Shown one piece after another: positions 26,471-35,724 of a stretch of DNA of 64,000 bases (the first letter of the stretch is position 1; each line of letters opens with the position of its first letter). The notes beneath the pieces were generated by a model. That model worked only from the letters and a program-made list of their open reading frames with translations, was not told the DNA's origin and did not search any database. This stretch comes from CAYJBH01 sp964369965. GTDB lineage: Bacteria; Bacillota; Clostridia; Oscillospirales; Ruminococcaceae. Location of the stretch: positions 7,276 through 71,275 of the forward strand of contig CAYJGF010000014.1 in NCBI GenBank assembly GCA_964369965.1, read 5' to 3'. Made by a program: the position numbers and the translations under genes.

Positions 26471-29400
26471 ATGGTACTTAAACGGATCGAAATACAGGGG
26501 TTTAAATCTTTTCCGGATAGGATAAAGGTTGGCTTTGAGTCCGGCATAACCGCTGTCGTAGGTCCGAACGGTAGCGGAAAAAGTAACATCTCCGACGCAA
26601 TTCGTTGGGTCATGGGTGAGACCAGCCCAAAACAACTGCGCGGCGGCTCCAAGATGGAGGCGGTCATCTTCGACGGCACCCAAAACCGCGGCGCAATGGG
26701 TTTTGCGTCGGTCAACCTCGCCCTCGACAACACGGAAAATCGCCTTGATGTGGAGGCGGACGAGGTCATTATCGGTCGCAAGGTCTACCGCAGTGGTAAC
26801 AGTGAGTACACCATCAACGGCAAACAGGTGCGACTTAAAGATATTTACGAGCTACTGCTGGACACCGGTCTCGGTCGGGATGGCTATTCCATGATAGGAC
26901 AGGGGCGTATTGCCGAGATTGTGTCGGCGCGCTCTGCCGAACGTCGGGAGATTTTTGAGGAGGCGAGCGGCATAGCAAAATATCGCTACCGCAAAAACGA
27001 GGCGGAGAAAAAACTCGCCGCCACCGCCGACAACCTTGTGCGCCTGACCGACATTTTTTCCGAACTGGATGCGCGTGTCGGTCCGCTGGAGCGTGATGCC
27101 GAGAAGGCAAAACGCTTTATTGTCCTCGCCGAGGAGCGCAAAAAGTGTGAGATTACGCTCTATCTCGACACCATGCAAAAGACCAAGGTGCAACTGCGTG
27201 AGGCGGCAAATAAAAACGAGATTATCACGCGCGATTATAACGAAAACCGCGACACCATCGACCGTCTTGAGAGTGCCGTGGACGACCTGCGACAAAAGGC
27301 AGGGGACGCGCTGATGGAGATTGAGCAGAAAAACCTCGATATCCGCTCGGCGGACGAGGAGAGCGCGGCATATGCCAACCGCGTTGCGGTGCTTAAAAAC
27401 GACAATATTCACAACACCGGTCGACGGGACGCGCTGATCAGCGAGCTGTCCGGCATAAACGAGCGTACTAAAGGGGAGAGCGAGCGCATCGACGAACACC
27501 GCGACCGATTAAAGGACCTGCAGGAGGAGCTTTTAGTCGCCGAGGACGAGGTCGGGTCACTGGTCGCCGAGATAGATAAACTCGCGACCGAGGCGCAGGC
27601 GGCAGGGCGCGAGCGCGACTCGGCGGAATATCGCCTTGCCTCACTCGGGGCGGTGTTGTCCGATCTTAAAATTAAGGAGGCGACCGCCGGCGCAGACATT
27701 GAAACGCTCACACATCAAAAAGATGAGGCGGCGACCAACCTTGCCACCGAGGAGGAAAAGCTCCAAACAGCGAGGGAAAATCACAAGCAGGCGCGTCGCA
27801 AAAAAGAGGATGCCGAGGAGCTTATCGCACGCTTTAACAACATGTCGGACGGTATGCGTCTAAAACTCGATGCCGGCAAAAAGCGAACATATGACGCAAA
27901 AGAGCGGTACGACGAGCTGTCCAACAGCGTGCGCAAGATGACCGATCGTTTGCATATTTTAGAGGATTTACAAAAGAGTAACGAGGGTTTTTCCGGCTCG
28001 GTGCGCGCCGTGCTCGCCGCCGGTGAAAACGGTCGATTGTCCGGCATACTCGGCGCGGTGTCATCACTATTAAAGGTGGAAAAAGGTTATGAGGTCGCCA
28101 TCGAGACCGCCCTTGGCGCGGCGGCACAGAACCTCATTGTCGAGAGTGAACGCAGTGCCAAGGCGGCCATATCCATGCTCAAAGAGGACAGGCTCGGCAG
28201 GGCGACGTTCCTGCCACTTGACACGGTTCGGCGCTCGGGCGAAATACGGGAGCGGATACCGGACGGCGCGATAATCGCCGAGGAACTGGTGAAATGTGAT
28301 GCGCGCTATGCCGACATTGCCTCGAGTTTGCTCGGTCGCATACTCGTTGCCGAAGATCTCAACACGGCAGGAAAATACGCAAAACAGCTGTCCTATAGAT
28401 ATCGCATAGTCACCATCGACGGGCAGGTGATAAACGCCGGCGGTTCTTTCACCGGTGGCTCGCTCGGCAGGAGCAGTGGTGCATTCAGCCGCCGCACCGA
28501 AATAGAAACCTTGACCCAAAATATTACAAAACAGGGCGAAAAGGTCAAACAGTTGCACGCAACCTATACCGACACCATGCGTGAACTCGCCGCACTCGAG
28601 GCGGACATGACCGCTGGCGATGCGGAGCGACGTTCGGCGCAGGAGGAACTTATCCGCCTGACCTCGGCAGAGGAGGCGGCGCGCCATCTGCGTGATGTTG
28701 CCCTCGAAGCGGTGGAGACGGCGAGCGCACGTATCGACGCTTTACAGGAGCGGATAAAAAAACTCGATGAGCGCAAAAACGAAATAGCACGCGACATAGA
28801 CGGCACCATAGAGCAGTCCGCGGCGATGGAGTCACAGGTCAATTTGCATAAGGATGAGAGCCGTTCCGACACCATTCGTCAAAAACAGGACGCCCTCGGT
28901 GAGGCGCGACTTAAAGCGCTGTCTCTACAAAAAGATGTTGAGCAGGCGCAGGGTGCCTATGATAGCCTTGTTATGCAGGCAGGGGCGGCACAGCAGGACA
29001 GACAGACACGCGCCGAGCAGATTGAGGCGCTGGACAAACTCATCGCCGACAATATCCTCGAGGCACAGCGGTTAGAGGAGCAAAAGGAGGAGGCGGCAAA
29101 TCGTGCTGAACAACTCCAAAAGGAGATAGTAAAGATAAGAGAAAATCGCCTGTCGGGCGAGGGGGAGATAACGCGCCTTTCAAACGAGGTGAAACAGTAT
29201 TACGCACGTCGGGAGGAGCTCGGTCAGGAGCGCGCCCGTCTGTCGGAAAAGGAACATGCCTTACAAAGTGAGTACGACAGTACCATCACCAAACTTTGGG
29301 AAGAATACGAGCTTGGCATAACCGATGCCGCCGAGTTTGTCATCGAGTATGAAAGCCTTGCGGCACTTAAACGGCGTGTCATTGAACTACGCTCGGAAAT

Positions 29401-30031
29401 ACGCTCGCTCGGCAACGTCAACGTCGCCGCCATTGAGGAGTATGCCGAGGTGTCGGAGCGATACGAGTTCATGAAAAAACAGCTCGGCGACATTGAACAG
29501 GCGCGAAACGGTCTGATAAAGCTGATTTCGGAGCTATCGGACGAAATGAAGAGCATATTTGCCGACAGTTTTGAGCAGATAAACCGCCACTTTGGTGACA
29601 TTTTTGTACGACTTTTCGGCGGTGGAAGTGCAAAACTCACGCTGTCCGACCCGGAGAGTATACTCGACAGCGGCATTGAAATTTCCGTCTCGCCGCCCGG
29701 CAAGGTCATCAAAAATCTTGAGAGCCTGTCCGGTGGGGAGCAAGCACTGGTCGCCATAGCGATATATTTTGCGATACTCGCCGTCAACCCTGCACCGTTT
29801 TGCGTGCTGGACGAGATTGACGCCGCCCTCGACGATGTCAATGTGGTGCGGTTCGCGGCATATCTTAAAAACATCACCGAGCGCACCCAGTTTATCGTCA
29901 TCACCCACCGACGCGGCACCATGGAGGAGGCGGACGTGCTCTACGGCGTGACCATGCAGGAGGACGGCGTGTCAAAGCTACTTCGCCTTGACGCCGCCAC
30001 AAATGATATACATATGTTGGTAGCGGAGTAA
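26471..30031 (+). CDS. smc: Chromosome segregation protein SMC
   Basis: An 1186-residue structural maintenance of chromosomes ATPase. The N-terminal head has Walker A G31-PNGSGKS-38. Two long coiled coils flank a hinge at about residues 500-660 (GRLSGILGAVSSLLKVEKGY and the glycine-rich GGSFTGGSLGRSSG). The C-terminal head has the signature LSGGEQALVAIAIY and Walker B FCVLDEIDAALDD. It compacts and segregates DNA with ScpAB, whose genes are not here. GGAGG precedes the ATG by 3-4 bases. Repeat DNA follows the gene. Confidence 0.98.
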   Translation: MVLKRIEIQGFKSFPDRIKVGFESGITAVVGPNGSGKSNISDAIRWVMGETSPKQLRGGSKMEAVIFDGTQNRGAMGFASVNLALDNTENRLDVEADEVIIGRKVYRSGNSEYTINGKQVRLKDIYELLLDTGLGRDGYSMIGQGRIAEIVSARSAERREIFEEASGIAKYRYRKNEAEKKLAATADNLVRLTDIFSELDARVGPLERDAEKAKRFIVLAEERKKCEITLYLDTMQKTKVQLREAANKNEIITRDYNENRDTIDRLESAVDDLRQKAGDALMEIEQKNLDIRSADEESAAYANRVAVLKNDNIHNTGRRDALISELSGINERTKGESERIDEHRDRLKDLQEELLVAEDEVGSLVAEIDKLATEAQAAGRERDSAEYRLASLGAVLSDLKIKEATAGADIETLTHQKDEAATNLATEEEKLQTARENHKQARRKKEDAEELIARFNNMSDGMRLKLDAGKKRTYDAKERYDELSNSVRKMTDRLHILEDLQKSNEGFSGSVRAVLAAGENGRLSGILGAVSSLLKVEKGYEVAIETALGAAAQNLIVESERSAKAAISMLKEDRLGRATFLPLDTVRRSGEIRERIPDGAIIAEELVKCDARYADIASSLLGRILVAEDLNTAGKYAKQLSYRYRIVTIDGQVINAGGSFTGGSLGRSSGAFSRRTEIETLTQNITKQGEKVKQLHATYTDTMRELAALEADMTAGDAERRSAQEELIRLTSAEEAARHLRDVALEAVETASARIDALQERIKKLDERKNEIARDIDGTIEQSAAMESQVNLHKDESRSDTIRQKQDALGEARLKALSLQKDVEQAQGAYDSLVMQAGAAQQDRQTRAEQIEALDKLIADNILEAQRLEEQKEEAANRAEQLQKEIVKIRENRLSGEGEITRLSNEVKQYYARREELGQERARLSEKEHALQSEYDSTITKLWEEYELGITDAAEFVIEYESLAALKRRVIELRSEIRSLGNVNVAAIEEYAEVSERYEFMKKQLGDIEQARNGLIKLISELSDEMKSIFADSFEQINRHFGDIFVRLFGGGSAKLTLSDPESILDSGIEISVSPPGKVIKNLESLSGGEQALVAIAIYFAILAVNPAPFCVLDEIDAALDDVNVVRFAAYLKNITERTQFIVITHRRGTMEEADVLYGVTMQEDGVSKLLRLDAATNDIHMLVAE

Positions 30032-30044
30032 CAATCGAAGGTGC

Positions 30045-30283
30045 GGTAGGGGAGATAGTGAATAGTGAAGAGTGAATAGTGAATAGTTGTGGTATCGCCT
30101 AACGGCGACGATTTATAGGGTTTGTTCGTGGGGTGAGGTCGTGACCCTACCACAATGCCACGATAGTACAATATTTTGTTGAAAATAAAAAAGGCGAAGT
30201 TGTTTCCTTAACTATTCACTATTCACTATTAACTATTCACTATTAACTATTAACTAAACCGTCCCTCCCCTACAAACACACAT
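30045..30283 (+). repeat. Intergenic repeat family R1, copy 4 (complete, gene-less)
   Basis: The clearest full-length copy. It opens with GTAGGGGAG (30046-30054), then an arm of GTGAATAGT units (to about 30086), the core TGTGGTATCGCC...CCACGATA (30087-30166), a 17-base bridge, the box AATAAAAAAGGCGAAG (30184-30199), TTGTTTCC, the inverse arm of ACTATTCACT units (about 30208-30256), and finally CTCCCCTAC, the reverse complement of the opening. Arms and ends are therefore inverted repeats. Confidence 0.8.
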
Positions 30284-30324
30284 TTTAACCCCAAAACATT
30301 TTTTAAAGAAAGGATTGATTTGTT

Positions 30325-31938
30325 ATGCAGATATTTAACGGCATTTCGGCGGCCTCCGGCATAGCAATAGGTCAGGTGCGCATACCCGACCGTATCAATC
30401 CCGGTGTCGGTCGCCAGATGAAACACCCCTCGGAGGAGAAAAAGCGTTTCGATGCGGCAAACCTGCTCGCCAAGGACGAACTGGTCATGCTACGCGACCG
30501 CACGAGCGGTGAGGACAGGGATATCATCGAATTTCAGATAGCGATACTGTCCGATAACGGATATATTCAGGAGGTTTACCAGTACATCGATGCCGGTGCC
30601 GGCGCCGCCGCCTCGGTCGGGCGCGCCTCCAACATCTTTGAGAAAAAGATGCTGAACATCGGCGATGATTATTTCAGCGAGCGCAGTATCGACATTAAAG
30701 ATGCCTGCCGACGGGTGGTGGATATCTTAGACGACGCTCCACGAGAGCGATTGACACTCAAATTCCCCTCCATCATCCTCGCGGAGGAGCTCACGCCGAG
30801 CGACATGGTGTCGGTCGACAGGACAAAACTGCTCGGGGTGGTCACGGTCAAAGGCTCAAAGCAGGGGCACGCCTCCATTATAGCGCGTACCATGGGAATA
30901 CCGGCGGTCGTGCGCGCACCCATCGACCTTGACAGCATTAAGGACGGGGATCAGATAGCGGTGGACGGCAACACCGGCGAAATTTTTCTTTATCCGAGCG
31001 ACGGTGTCAAACTTCGTTTTGCGCACCGTATCAAATCGATACAGCTCAATAAAGAGCGACTAAGCCAAACTTTAACAGGCCCTGCCGTCTCGAAAAACAA
31101 CATTAAAATTAACCTCTATGCCAACTGCTCCACACCGCAGGACATCTCGGCGGCGCTTGCGGCAGGTGCGACCGGTGTCGGTCTGCTTCGCACCGAGGGG
31201 CTTTATATGGGCAAGACATTGCCGGATTATGCCGAGCAACTTCGTTTTTACAGCGACTGTGTTAAGGCGGCGAGGGGGTACTCCCTCACCATTCGCACCA
31301 TGGATATCGGCGCGGACAAAATCTCGCGCAACCTCTCGGTGAGTGATGAGCCTAATCCGGCACTCGGCGTGCGCGGTATTCGCATGTCGCTACTGCGCCG
31401 TGATATATTTCGAGATCAGCTGTCGGCAATCATTCGCGCCTCGGTTCACGGCAAAATAAACATTATGTTCCCGATGATAGCGACCATCAGCGACTTTAAT
31501 GAGGCGATGGAGGTGGTGAACAAGGTTAAACACGACCTCGATCAGGAGCGTATACCCTACTCCAAAAACCTGAAATTCGGCGCGATGATAGAGACACCTG
31601 CCGCCGCCCTTTGTGCGAGTGAGCTTGCGAAATATGCCGACTTTTTCAGCATAGGCACCAACGATCTCACCCAGTACACCCACGCCGCCGACCGTGAAAA
31701 TCCGCTGGTCGATAGCTATTTCCTCACCGCTTCCCCCGCTGTTTTGCGACTTATTGATATGACAATCAAGGCGGCAAAGCAGGAGAATATACCGGTATCG
31801 GTCTGCGGTGAGTCCGCCTCCCAACCGGAAATTGCCATGCGATACCTCGAGCTGTCCATAAAAACCCTCTCCATGTCCTCGCCCTTTATCGGGGAGGTGA
31901 GGGAGTATATCGCGAATAATACTATTTCGTTGGTATGA
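30325..31938 (+). CDS. ptsI: Phosphoenolpyruvate-protein phosphotransferase (PTS enzyme I-like)
   Basis: A 537-residue protein with the three parts of PTS enzyme I: an N-terminal helical/swivel part, the phosphohistidine segment GSKQGHASIIAR with H182, and a C-terminal PEP-binding TIM barrel (LLRTEGLYMG, FFSIGTNDLTQYTHAADREN, and C494 in VCGESASQ). It would take phosphate from PEP and pass it to HPr. It is shorter than the usual 570 residues, and the phosphohistidine signature departs from the normal G-G/A-x-S/T at two positions. No HPr or sugar permease gene is near. A PEP-using paralogue with another acceptor is possible. Confidence 0.85.
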   Translation: MQIFNGISAASGIAIGQVRIPDRINPGVGRQMKHPSEEKKRFDAANLLAKDELVMLRDRTSGEDRDIIEFQIAILSDNGYIQEVYQYIDAGAGAAASVGRASNIFEKKMLNIGDDYFSERSIDIKDACRRVVDILDDAPRERLTLKFPSIILAEELTPSDMVSVDRTKLLGVVTVKGSKQGHASIIARTMGIPAVVRAPIDLDSIKDGDQIAVDGNTGEIFLYPSDGVKLRFAHRIKSIQLNKERLSQTLTGPAVSKNNIKINLYANCSTPQDISAALAAGATGVGLLRTEGLYMGKTLPDYAEQLRFYSDCVKAARGYSLTIRTMDIGADKISRNLSVSDEPNPALGVRGIRMSLLRRDIFRDQLSAIIRASVHGKINIMFPMIATISDFNEAMEVVNKVKHDLDQERIPYSKNLKFGAMIETPAAALCASELAKYADFFSIGTNDLTQYTHAADRENPLVDSYFLTASPAVLRLIDMTIKAAKQENIPVSVCGESASQPEIAMRYLELSIKTLSMSSPFIGEVREYIANNTISLV

Positions 31939-32000
31939 TTTAAAGACTAATGACTAAAGGTGAATAGTTAATTAGTCCTTCACCAATAAGAGTCATTAAC
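31937..32000. repeat. Remnant of R1-type arm repeats
   Basis: Overlapping the ptsI stop are units such as GACTAATGACTAA, GGTGAATAGTTAATTAG and CCTTCACC, matching the arm units of copy 3 in both orientations. No core or box is present. It looks like a decayed or minimal copy. Confidence 0.5.
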
Positions 32001-32032
32001 CTAAGAAGTCCACAAAACAAAACGGTAAAAAA

Positions 32033-33481
32033 ATGAACACCCTTTCAGCCACCTACCTTATCTTTCTGCCAATTGTGGCGGCACTTTTTTATCTTTTGCC
32101 GACTCGGTTTCGTGTCGGCTTTTTGGTGGTTATAAGTCTCGGATTTTATATCTCTTTTGCACCTACCTTGTTCTTTGTCCTGCCTGCCTATATCGCCCTT
32201 GGCTACCTCGGCGGTCTTGCACTGCAAAAAGGCAGGGGACAAGGGGTGCTTGTGATTGCCATCATCATTGCGACGGCAGGGCTATGTTACTACAAATATG
32301 CCACGCTATTTCTGCCGGAGGATATTGAAATTTTGTTGCCTATTGGGATCAGCTACTACACCTTTTCCACCGTCGGCTACCTCGCCGACATAGTCACCGG
32401 CGCGACAAAGCCGGAGAAAAACCTGCTCAAATACAGCCTTTTTATCGGCTTTTTCCCTCAACTAATCGCAGGTCCTATCCCACGTACCGACACCCTGCTC
32501 GCCGAGCTGGAAAAACCGCTCACCTTTGACTATCAAAAAACCGCCGAGGGGCTTTTTATCCTCTGCCTTGGCTATGCGAAAAAGCTCTGTGTCGCAATTC
32601 CGCTCGGTCTGCTCATCGCCCCGATTTTTTCGGATGAGACGGTCGGCGGCGGTGTTTTGTTCCTCGCGGCACTGCTTTTCACCCTGCAACTCTACTTTGA
32701 TTTTGCCGGCTACACCGACATTGCGCGCGGCACGGCACAGATTTTCGGCATAACTCTTGCGCCTAACTTCAAACAGCCTTTCTACAGCACCAACTTCTCC
32801 GCCTTTTGGTCGCGGTGGCATATTTCGCTGTCAAAATGGTTGCAGGACTATATCTTCACACCGCTCGTCTGGAACAGACCGCTGTCGAAACTTCCGTTTA
32901 TCGGGCGCTTTTTCCAAAACACTCCGTTATACAGCACAATTTTTATACTATTTGTAATATCCGGTGTTTGGCACGGTGCGGGGCTGACCTTTTTAATATG
33001 GGGGTTGTTGCAGGCGGTCTTTCGTATCGGAGAGGAGATACTGCACAAAACGCTCGGCAAACCGAAAAAAAAGCAAAAACCTGCCACGATGTGGGCAAAA
33101 CGTGCCGTCGTGTTCCTGCTGTTCAGTTTTAGCCTTGTTTTTTTCCGCGCCGAGAGCATCGACGAGGCATTTGGTGTCCTTGGCAGGATAGTGAGTATAC
33201 CGACTGTCGACCTATCGCTATTCTATGACGCCGCGAGCGGCTACAACGCCGAGCCTATCATCGCCGCCGGCTACCTTTGCTTTGCGATAATCTCCACCGT
33301 CCTGCTTTTATTGCTGGATCATCTCGTGTTTACCAAAAACCGCACCGAGCAACAACTTGTCTGCACATCGCGCGGTCGGTGGGTGCTTTACTATATCATT
33401 ATTGCCTTTTGTCTCGTCGGCTTTTTGCTCAACAACGGCGGCTATGGCAGTTCCGCGAGCTTTATTTATGGCGGATTTTAG
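32033..33481 (+). CDS. MBOAT family O-acyltransferase (AlgI/DltB-like)
   Basis: A 482-residue polytopic membrane protein with about ten hydrophobic helices. The middle region has the MBOAT signatures: FDFAGYTDIARGTAQIFGI, FKQPFYSTNFSAFWSRWHISLSKWLQDYIF, and VWHGAGLTFLIWG with the likely catalytic H314. Such enzymes move acyl groups (often acetyl) across the membrane onto extracellular polysaccharide or teichoic acid. The next gene encodes a DltD/AlgJ-like protein, the usual partner. The substrate is not evident; D-alanylation is unlikely without dltA and dltC nearby. Confidence 0.9.
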   Translation: MNTLSATYLIFLPIVAALFYLLPTRFRVGFLVVISLGFYISFAPTLFFVLPAYIALGYLGGLALQKGRGQGVLVIAIIIATAGLCYYKYATLFLPEDIEILLPIGISYYTFSTVGYLADIVTGATKPEKNLLKYSLFIGFFPQLIAGPIPRTDTLLAELEKPLTFDYQKTAEGLFILCLGYAKKLCVAIPLGLLIAPIFSDETVGGGVLFLAALLFTLQLYFDFAGYTDIARGTAQIFGITLAPNFKQPFYSTNFSAFWSRWHISLSKWLQDYIFTPLVWNRPLSKLPFIGRFFQNTPLYSTIFILFVISGVWHGAGLTFLIWGLLQAVFRIGEEILHKTLGKPKKKQKPATMWAKRAVVFLLFSFSLVFFRAESIDEAFGVLGRIVSIPTVDLSLFYDAASGYNAEPIIAAGYLCFAIISTVLLLLLDHLVFTKNRTEQQLVCTSRGRWVLYYIIIAFCLVGFLLNNGGYGSSASFIYGGF

Positions 33482-33489
33482 TTGAGGTA

Positions 33490-33590
33490 AGAGGTAGGGC
33501 AAGGGCTCTGCTTTTGCCGATTTGCCCGACGCAACCTCCGATTAGGTTGTAGGGGAGGGTTTCCACGCCCTCCCGTCATAATGTTTGGAC
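33490..33590. repeat. GC-rich intergenic repeat (R2-like)
   Basis: The 143-base gap after the MBOAT gene contains GGGCTCTGCTTTTGCC, then GTTGTAGGGGAGGG and a hairpin GGGAGGG-TTTCCACG-CCCTCCC. The GTAGGGG and AGAGCC motifs recur in reverse at about 21443 and 57042. Probable dispersed repeat; the hairpin could also slow transcription. Confidence 0.45.
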
Positions 33591-33624
33591 ATGCAATCAG
33601 GTCAACAATTTGCAAAAGGATTTT

Positions 33625-34560
33625 ATGAAAAAATTGCTTTTTAGAATATCCCTCCTCCTCCTGCCCGTTGTCGGGTATTTTGTGCTGTTTTTTATCTTTG
33701 AGCCGTACAACTACTTCGGGCTAAAGGAGCACGCCAACACCAACAGTGTCATCTATCGCACACGCGCCTATCTCCAATCACCGAGCGACAGCATTATCGT
33801 CGGGGACTCTCGCCTTGCACATCTTGACATGGATTTAGTGGGGGAGGTGAGTGACGAGGACTATAAAAACCTCTGTTTTGGCGGCGCGTCGATAACGGAG
33901 GCGATGGACCTGTTTGACTTTGCACTTGCAACCAATCCCGAGCTTGAAAATGTCGTGCTTAGCATATCTTTTTATACTCTTAACAGCAGTTACAGCCGCG
34001 ACCGCACCGACCAGATAGAGTTGGTGGTGGAAAACCCTGTTGCCTATATGACCAATTTCAGCTACAATGTCGAAATGCTCAACGAAATTCGCCTTATCAT
34101 GCAGGGTCAACGCAGTGGCGTGTCGATGGAGCAGGGCGTTTGGGAGCCGTCCGACTTTGTAGACGAGCAGGGGGAGCCGCTTGCCTACCGTCAAAACCTC
34201 ATCGACTATGCCGAGGATAGCATCTACCCGAACAGTGACAACTATTCTCTCAACATTGACGCGGTGGAGAGGATTATCGATATAAATGAGCAGTGTGCCG
34301 AGCTTGGCATAGATTTCACCGTCGTGTTACCACCGGCGCATGAGAGTATAACGGAGTTAGTCATAAAACCGCTCGGTATTGATGTTGTTATGTTCGATAC
34401 TATAGATCGGCTTAGGCAGGAGGGGGTTAACGTCGTGGATTATGAACACGATAAGCTCGTAGAATACCCCGACGAAATGTTTTATGACGGTTTTCACCTC
34501 GACCCCGTCACCGGTCTTGACAAATTTACCACACAGCTTTTCGGTGAGGATATTTTATAG
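33625..34560 (+). CDS. DltD/AlgJ-like SGNH-type acyl-handling protein
   Basis: A 311-residue protein with an N-terminal membrane anchor (residues 1-22) and an extracytoplasmic domain. It has the SGNH block I motif G60-D61-S62-R-L and a C-terminal D288-x2-H291 (YDGFHLD), so the Ser-Asp-His triad of DltD/AlgJ/AlgX-type proteins is visible. Paired with the upstream MBOAT gene it is likely to help transfer an acyl group to a surface polymer. ATG 33625 has AAAAGGA upstream; a TTG five codons earlier is less likely. Confidence 0.75.
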   Translation: MKKLLFRISLLLLPVVGYFVLFFIFEPYNYFGLKEHANTNSVIYRTRAYLQSPSDSIIVGDSRLAHLDMDLVGEVSDEDYKNLCFGGASITEAMDLFDFALATNPELENVVLSISFYTLNSSYSRDRTDQIELVVENPVAYMTNFSYNVEMLNEIRLIMQGQRSGVSMEQGVWEPSDFVDEQGEPLAYRQNLIDYAEDSIYPNSDNYSLNIDAVERIIDINEQCAELGIDFTVVLPPAHESITELVIKPLGIDVVMFDTIDRLRQEGVNVVDYEHDKLVEYPDEMFYDGFHLDPVTGLDKFTTQLFGEDIL

Positions 34561-34569
34561 TCAAACAAC

Positions 34570-34598
34570 TTGAAAAAACACCCGAAAGATGTTACAAT
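34570..34598 (+). promoter_or_regulatory. Promoter of ychF
   Basis: TTGAAA (34570-34575), a 17-base spacer and TACAAT (34593-34598), 29 bases before the ychF ATG. An AAGGA follows near 34612. Confidence 0.65.
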
Positions 34599-34626
34599 TA
34601 TACAAATATTATAAGGAAAAATAGAG

Positions 34627-35721
34627 ATGAAACTCGGAATTTTAGGTCTGCCGAACGTCGGCAAGAGCACACTTTTTAACGCTATAACCGGTGCAGGCGC
34701 CGCCGCCGCAAACTACCCTTTTTGCACCATCGAGCCGAATGTCGGTGTCGTGCCGGTGCCGGATAAACGTCTCGACGCACTCGCCGAGATGTACAACCCG
34801 AAAAAATACACCCCCGCCGTCATAGAGTTCGTGGACATAGCAGGTCTTGTCCGTGGCGCGGCAAAGGGGGAGGGGCTTGGCAACAAATTCCTGTCCCACG
34901 TGCGTGAGGTGGACGCGCTTATCCACGTCTGTCGCTGTTTTGAGGAGGGTGACGTGGTGCATGTGGACGGCTCGGTCGACCCTGTGCGCGATATCGAGAC
35001 CATCGACATTGAACTGTGTCTGTCCGACCTTGAACTGTGTGAGCGTTGGCTATCCAACAAGATAAAACAGGCAAAGGGTGACAAAAATGCCCTTGCCGAT
35101 GCCGAGCTTTTAAAACGTCTGTGCGCCCATTTAGAGCAGGGCAAAAACGCGCGTGGTTTTGAGGTTGAAAACGACGGCGAGCGTGAGTTTTTCGCCACCA
35201 TACCGCTACTGTCCGCAAAGCCGATAATCTACGCCGCCAACATTTCGGAGGATGAGCTATTATCGGGGGAGGAGAATAAATACCTCGCGAGTGTGAAATC
35301 TCACGCCGAAAAGGAGCACAGCGGTTGCATAGCAATCTGTGCCAAGCTGGAGGCGGAGTGCGCCGTCCTCCCCCCCGGTGAAAAGGAGGAGTTTTTGTCG
35401 GAGCTCGGCATTGAGGCGACCGGTCTTGACCGCCTTATCGTCGCGAGCTATGACCTGCTCGGGCTAATCAGCTACCTCACCGCAGGCGAGCAGGAGGTGC
35501 GCGCTTGGACGATAGAAAGGGGCACCAAAGCCCCCGGCGCGGCAGGCAAGATACACACCGACTTTGAGCGCGGTTTTATCCGTGCCGAGGTGGTCGCATT
35601 TGACACGCTGATGGAGTGCAAAACCATGGTGGCGGCAAAGGAAAAAGGACTGGTGCGCAGTGAGGGCAAAGAGTATGTCATGCAGGACGGCGATGTGACG
35701 CTGTTCCGCTTTAATGTGTAG
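34627..35721 (+). CDS. ychF: Redox-regulated ATPase YchF
   Basis: A 364-residue OBG-family P-loop protein that binds ATP rather than GTP and associates with ribosomes. Walker A is GLPNVGKST at the N-terminus (about residues 7-15). The G3 region is VDIAGLVRGAAKGEGLGN. The G4 motif is altered (YAANISEDEL instead of NKxD), as is normal in YchF. A C-terminal TGS domain ends the protein. Full length (363-366). deoB follows after 3 bases. Confidence 0.97.
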   Translation: MKLGILGLPNVGKSTLFNAITGAGAAAANYPFCTIEPNVGVVPVPDKRLDALAEMYNPKKYTPAVIEFVDIAGLVRGAAKGEGLGNKFLSHVREVDALIHVCRCFEEGDVVHVDGSVDPVRDIETIDIELCLSDLELCERWLSNKIKQAKGDKNALADAELLKRLCAHLEQGKNARGFEVENDGEREFFATIPLLSAKPIIYAANISEDELLSGEENKYLASVKSHAEKEHSGCIAICAKLEAECAVLPPGEKEEFLSELGIEATGLDRLIVASYDLLGLISYLTAGEQEVRAWTIERGTKAPGAAGKIHTDFERGFIRAEVVAFDTLMECKTMVAAKEKGLVRSEGKEYVMQDGDVTLFRFNV

Positions 35722-35724
35722 CCT

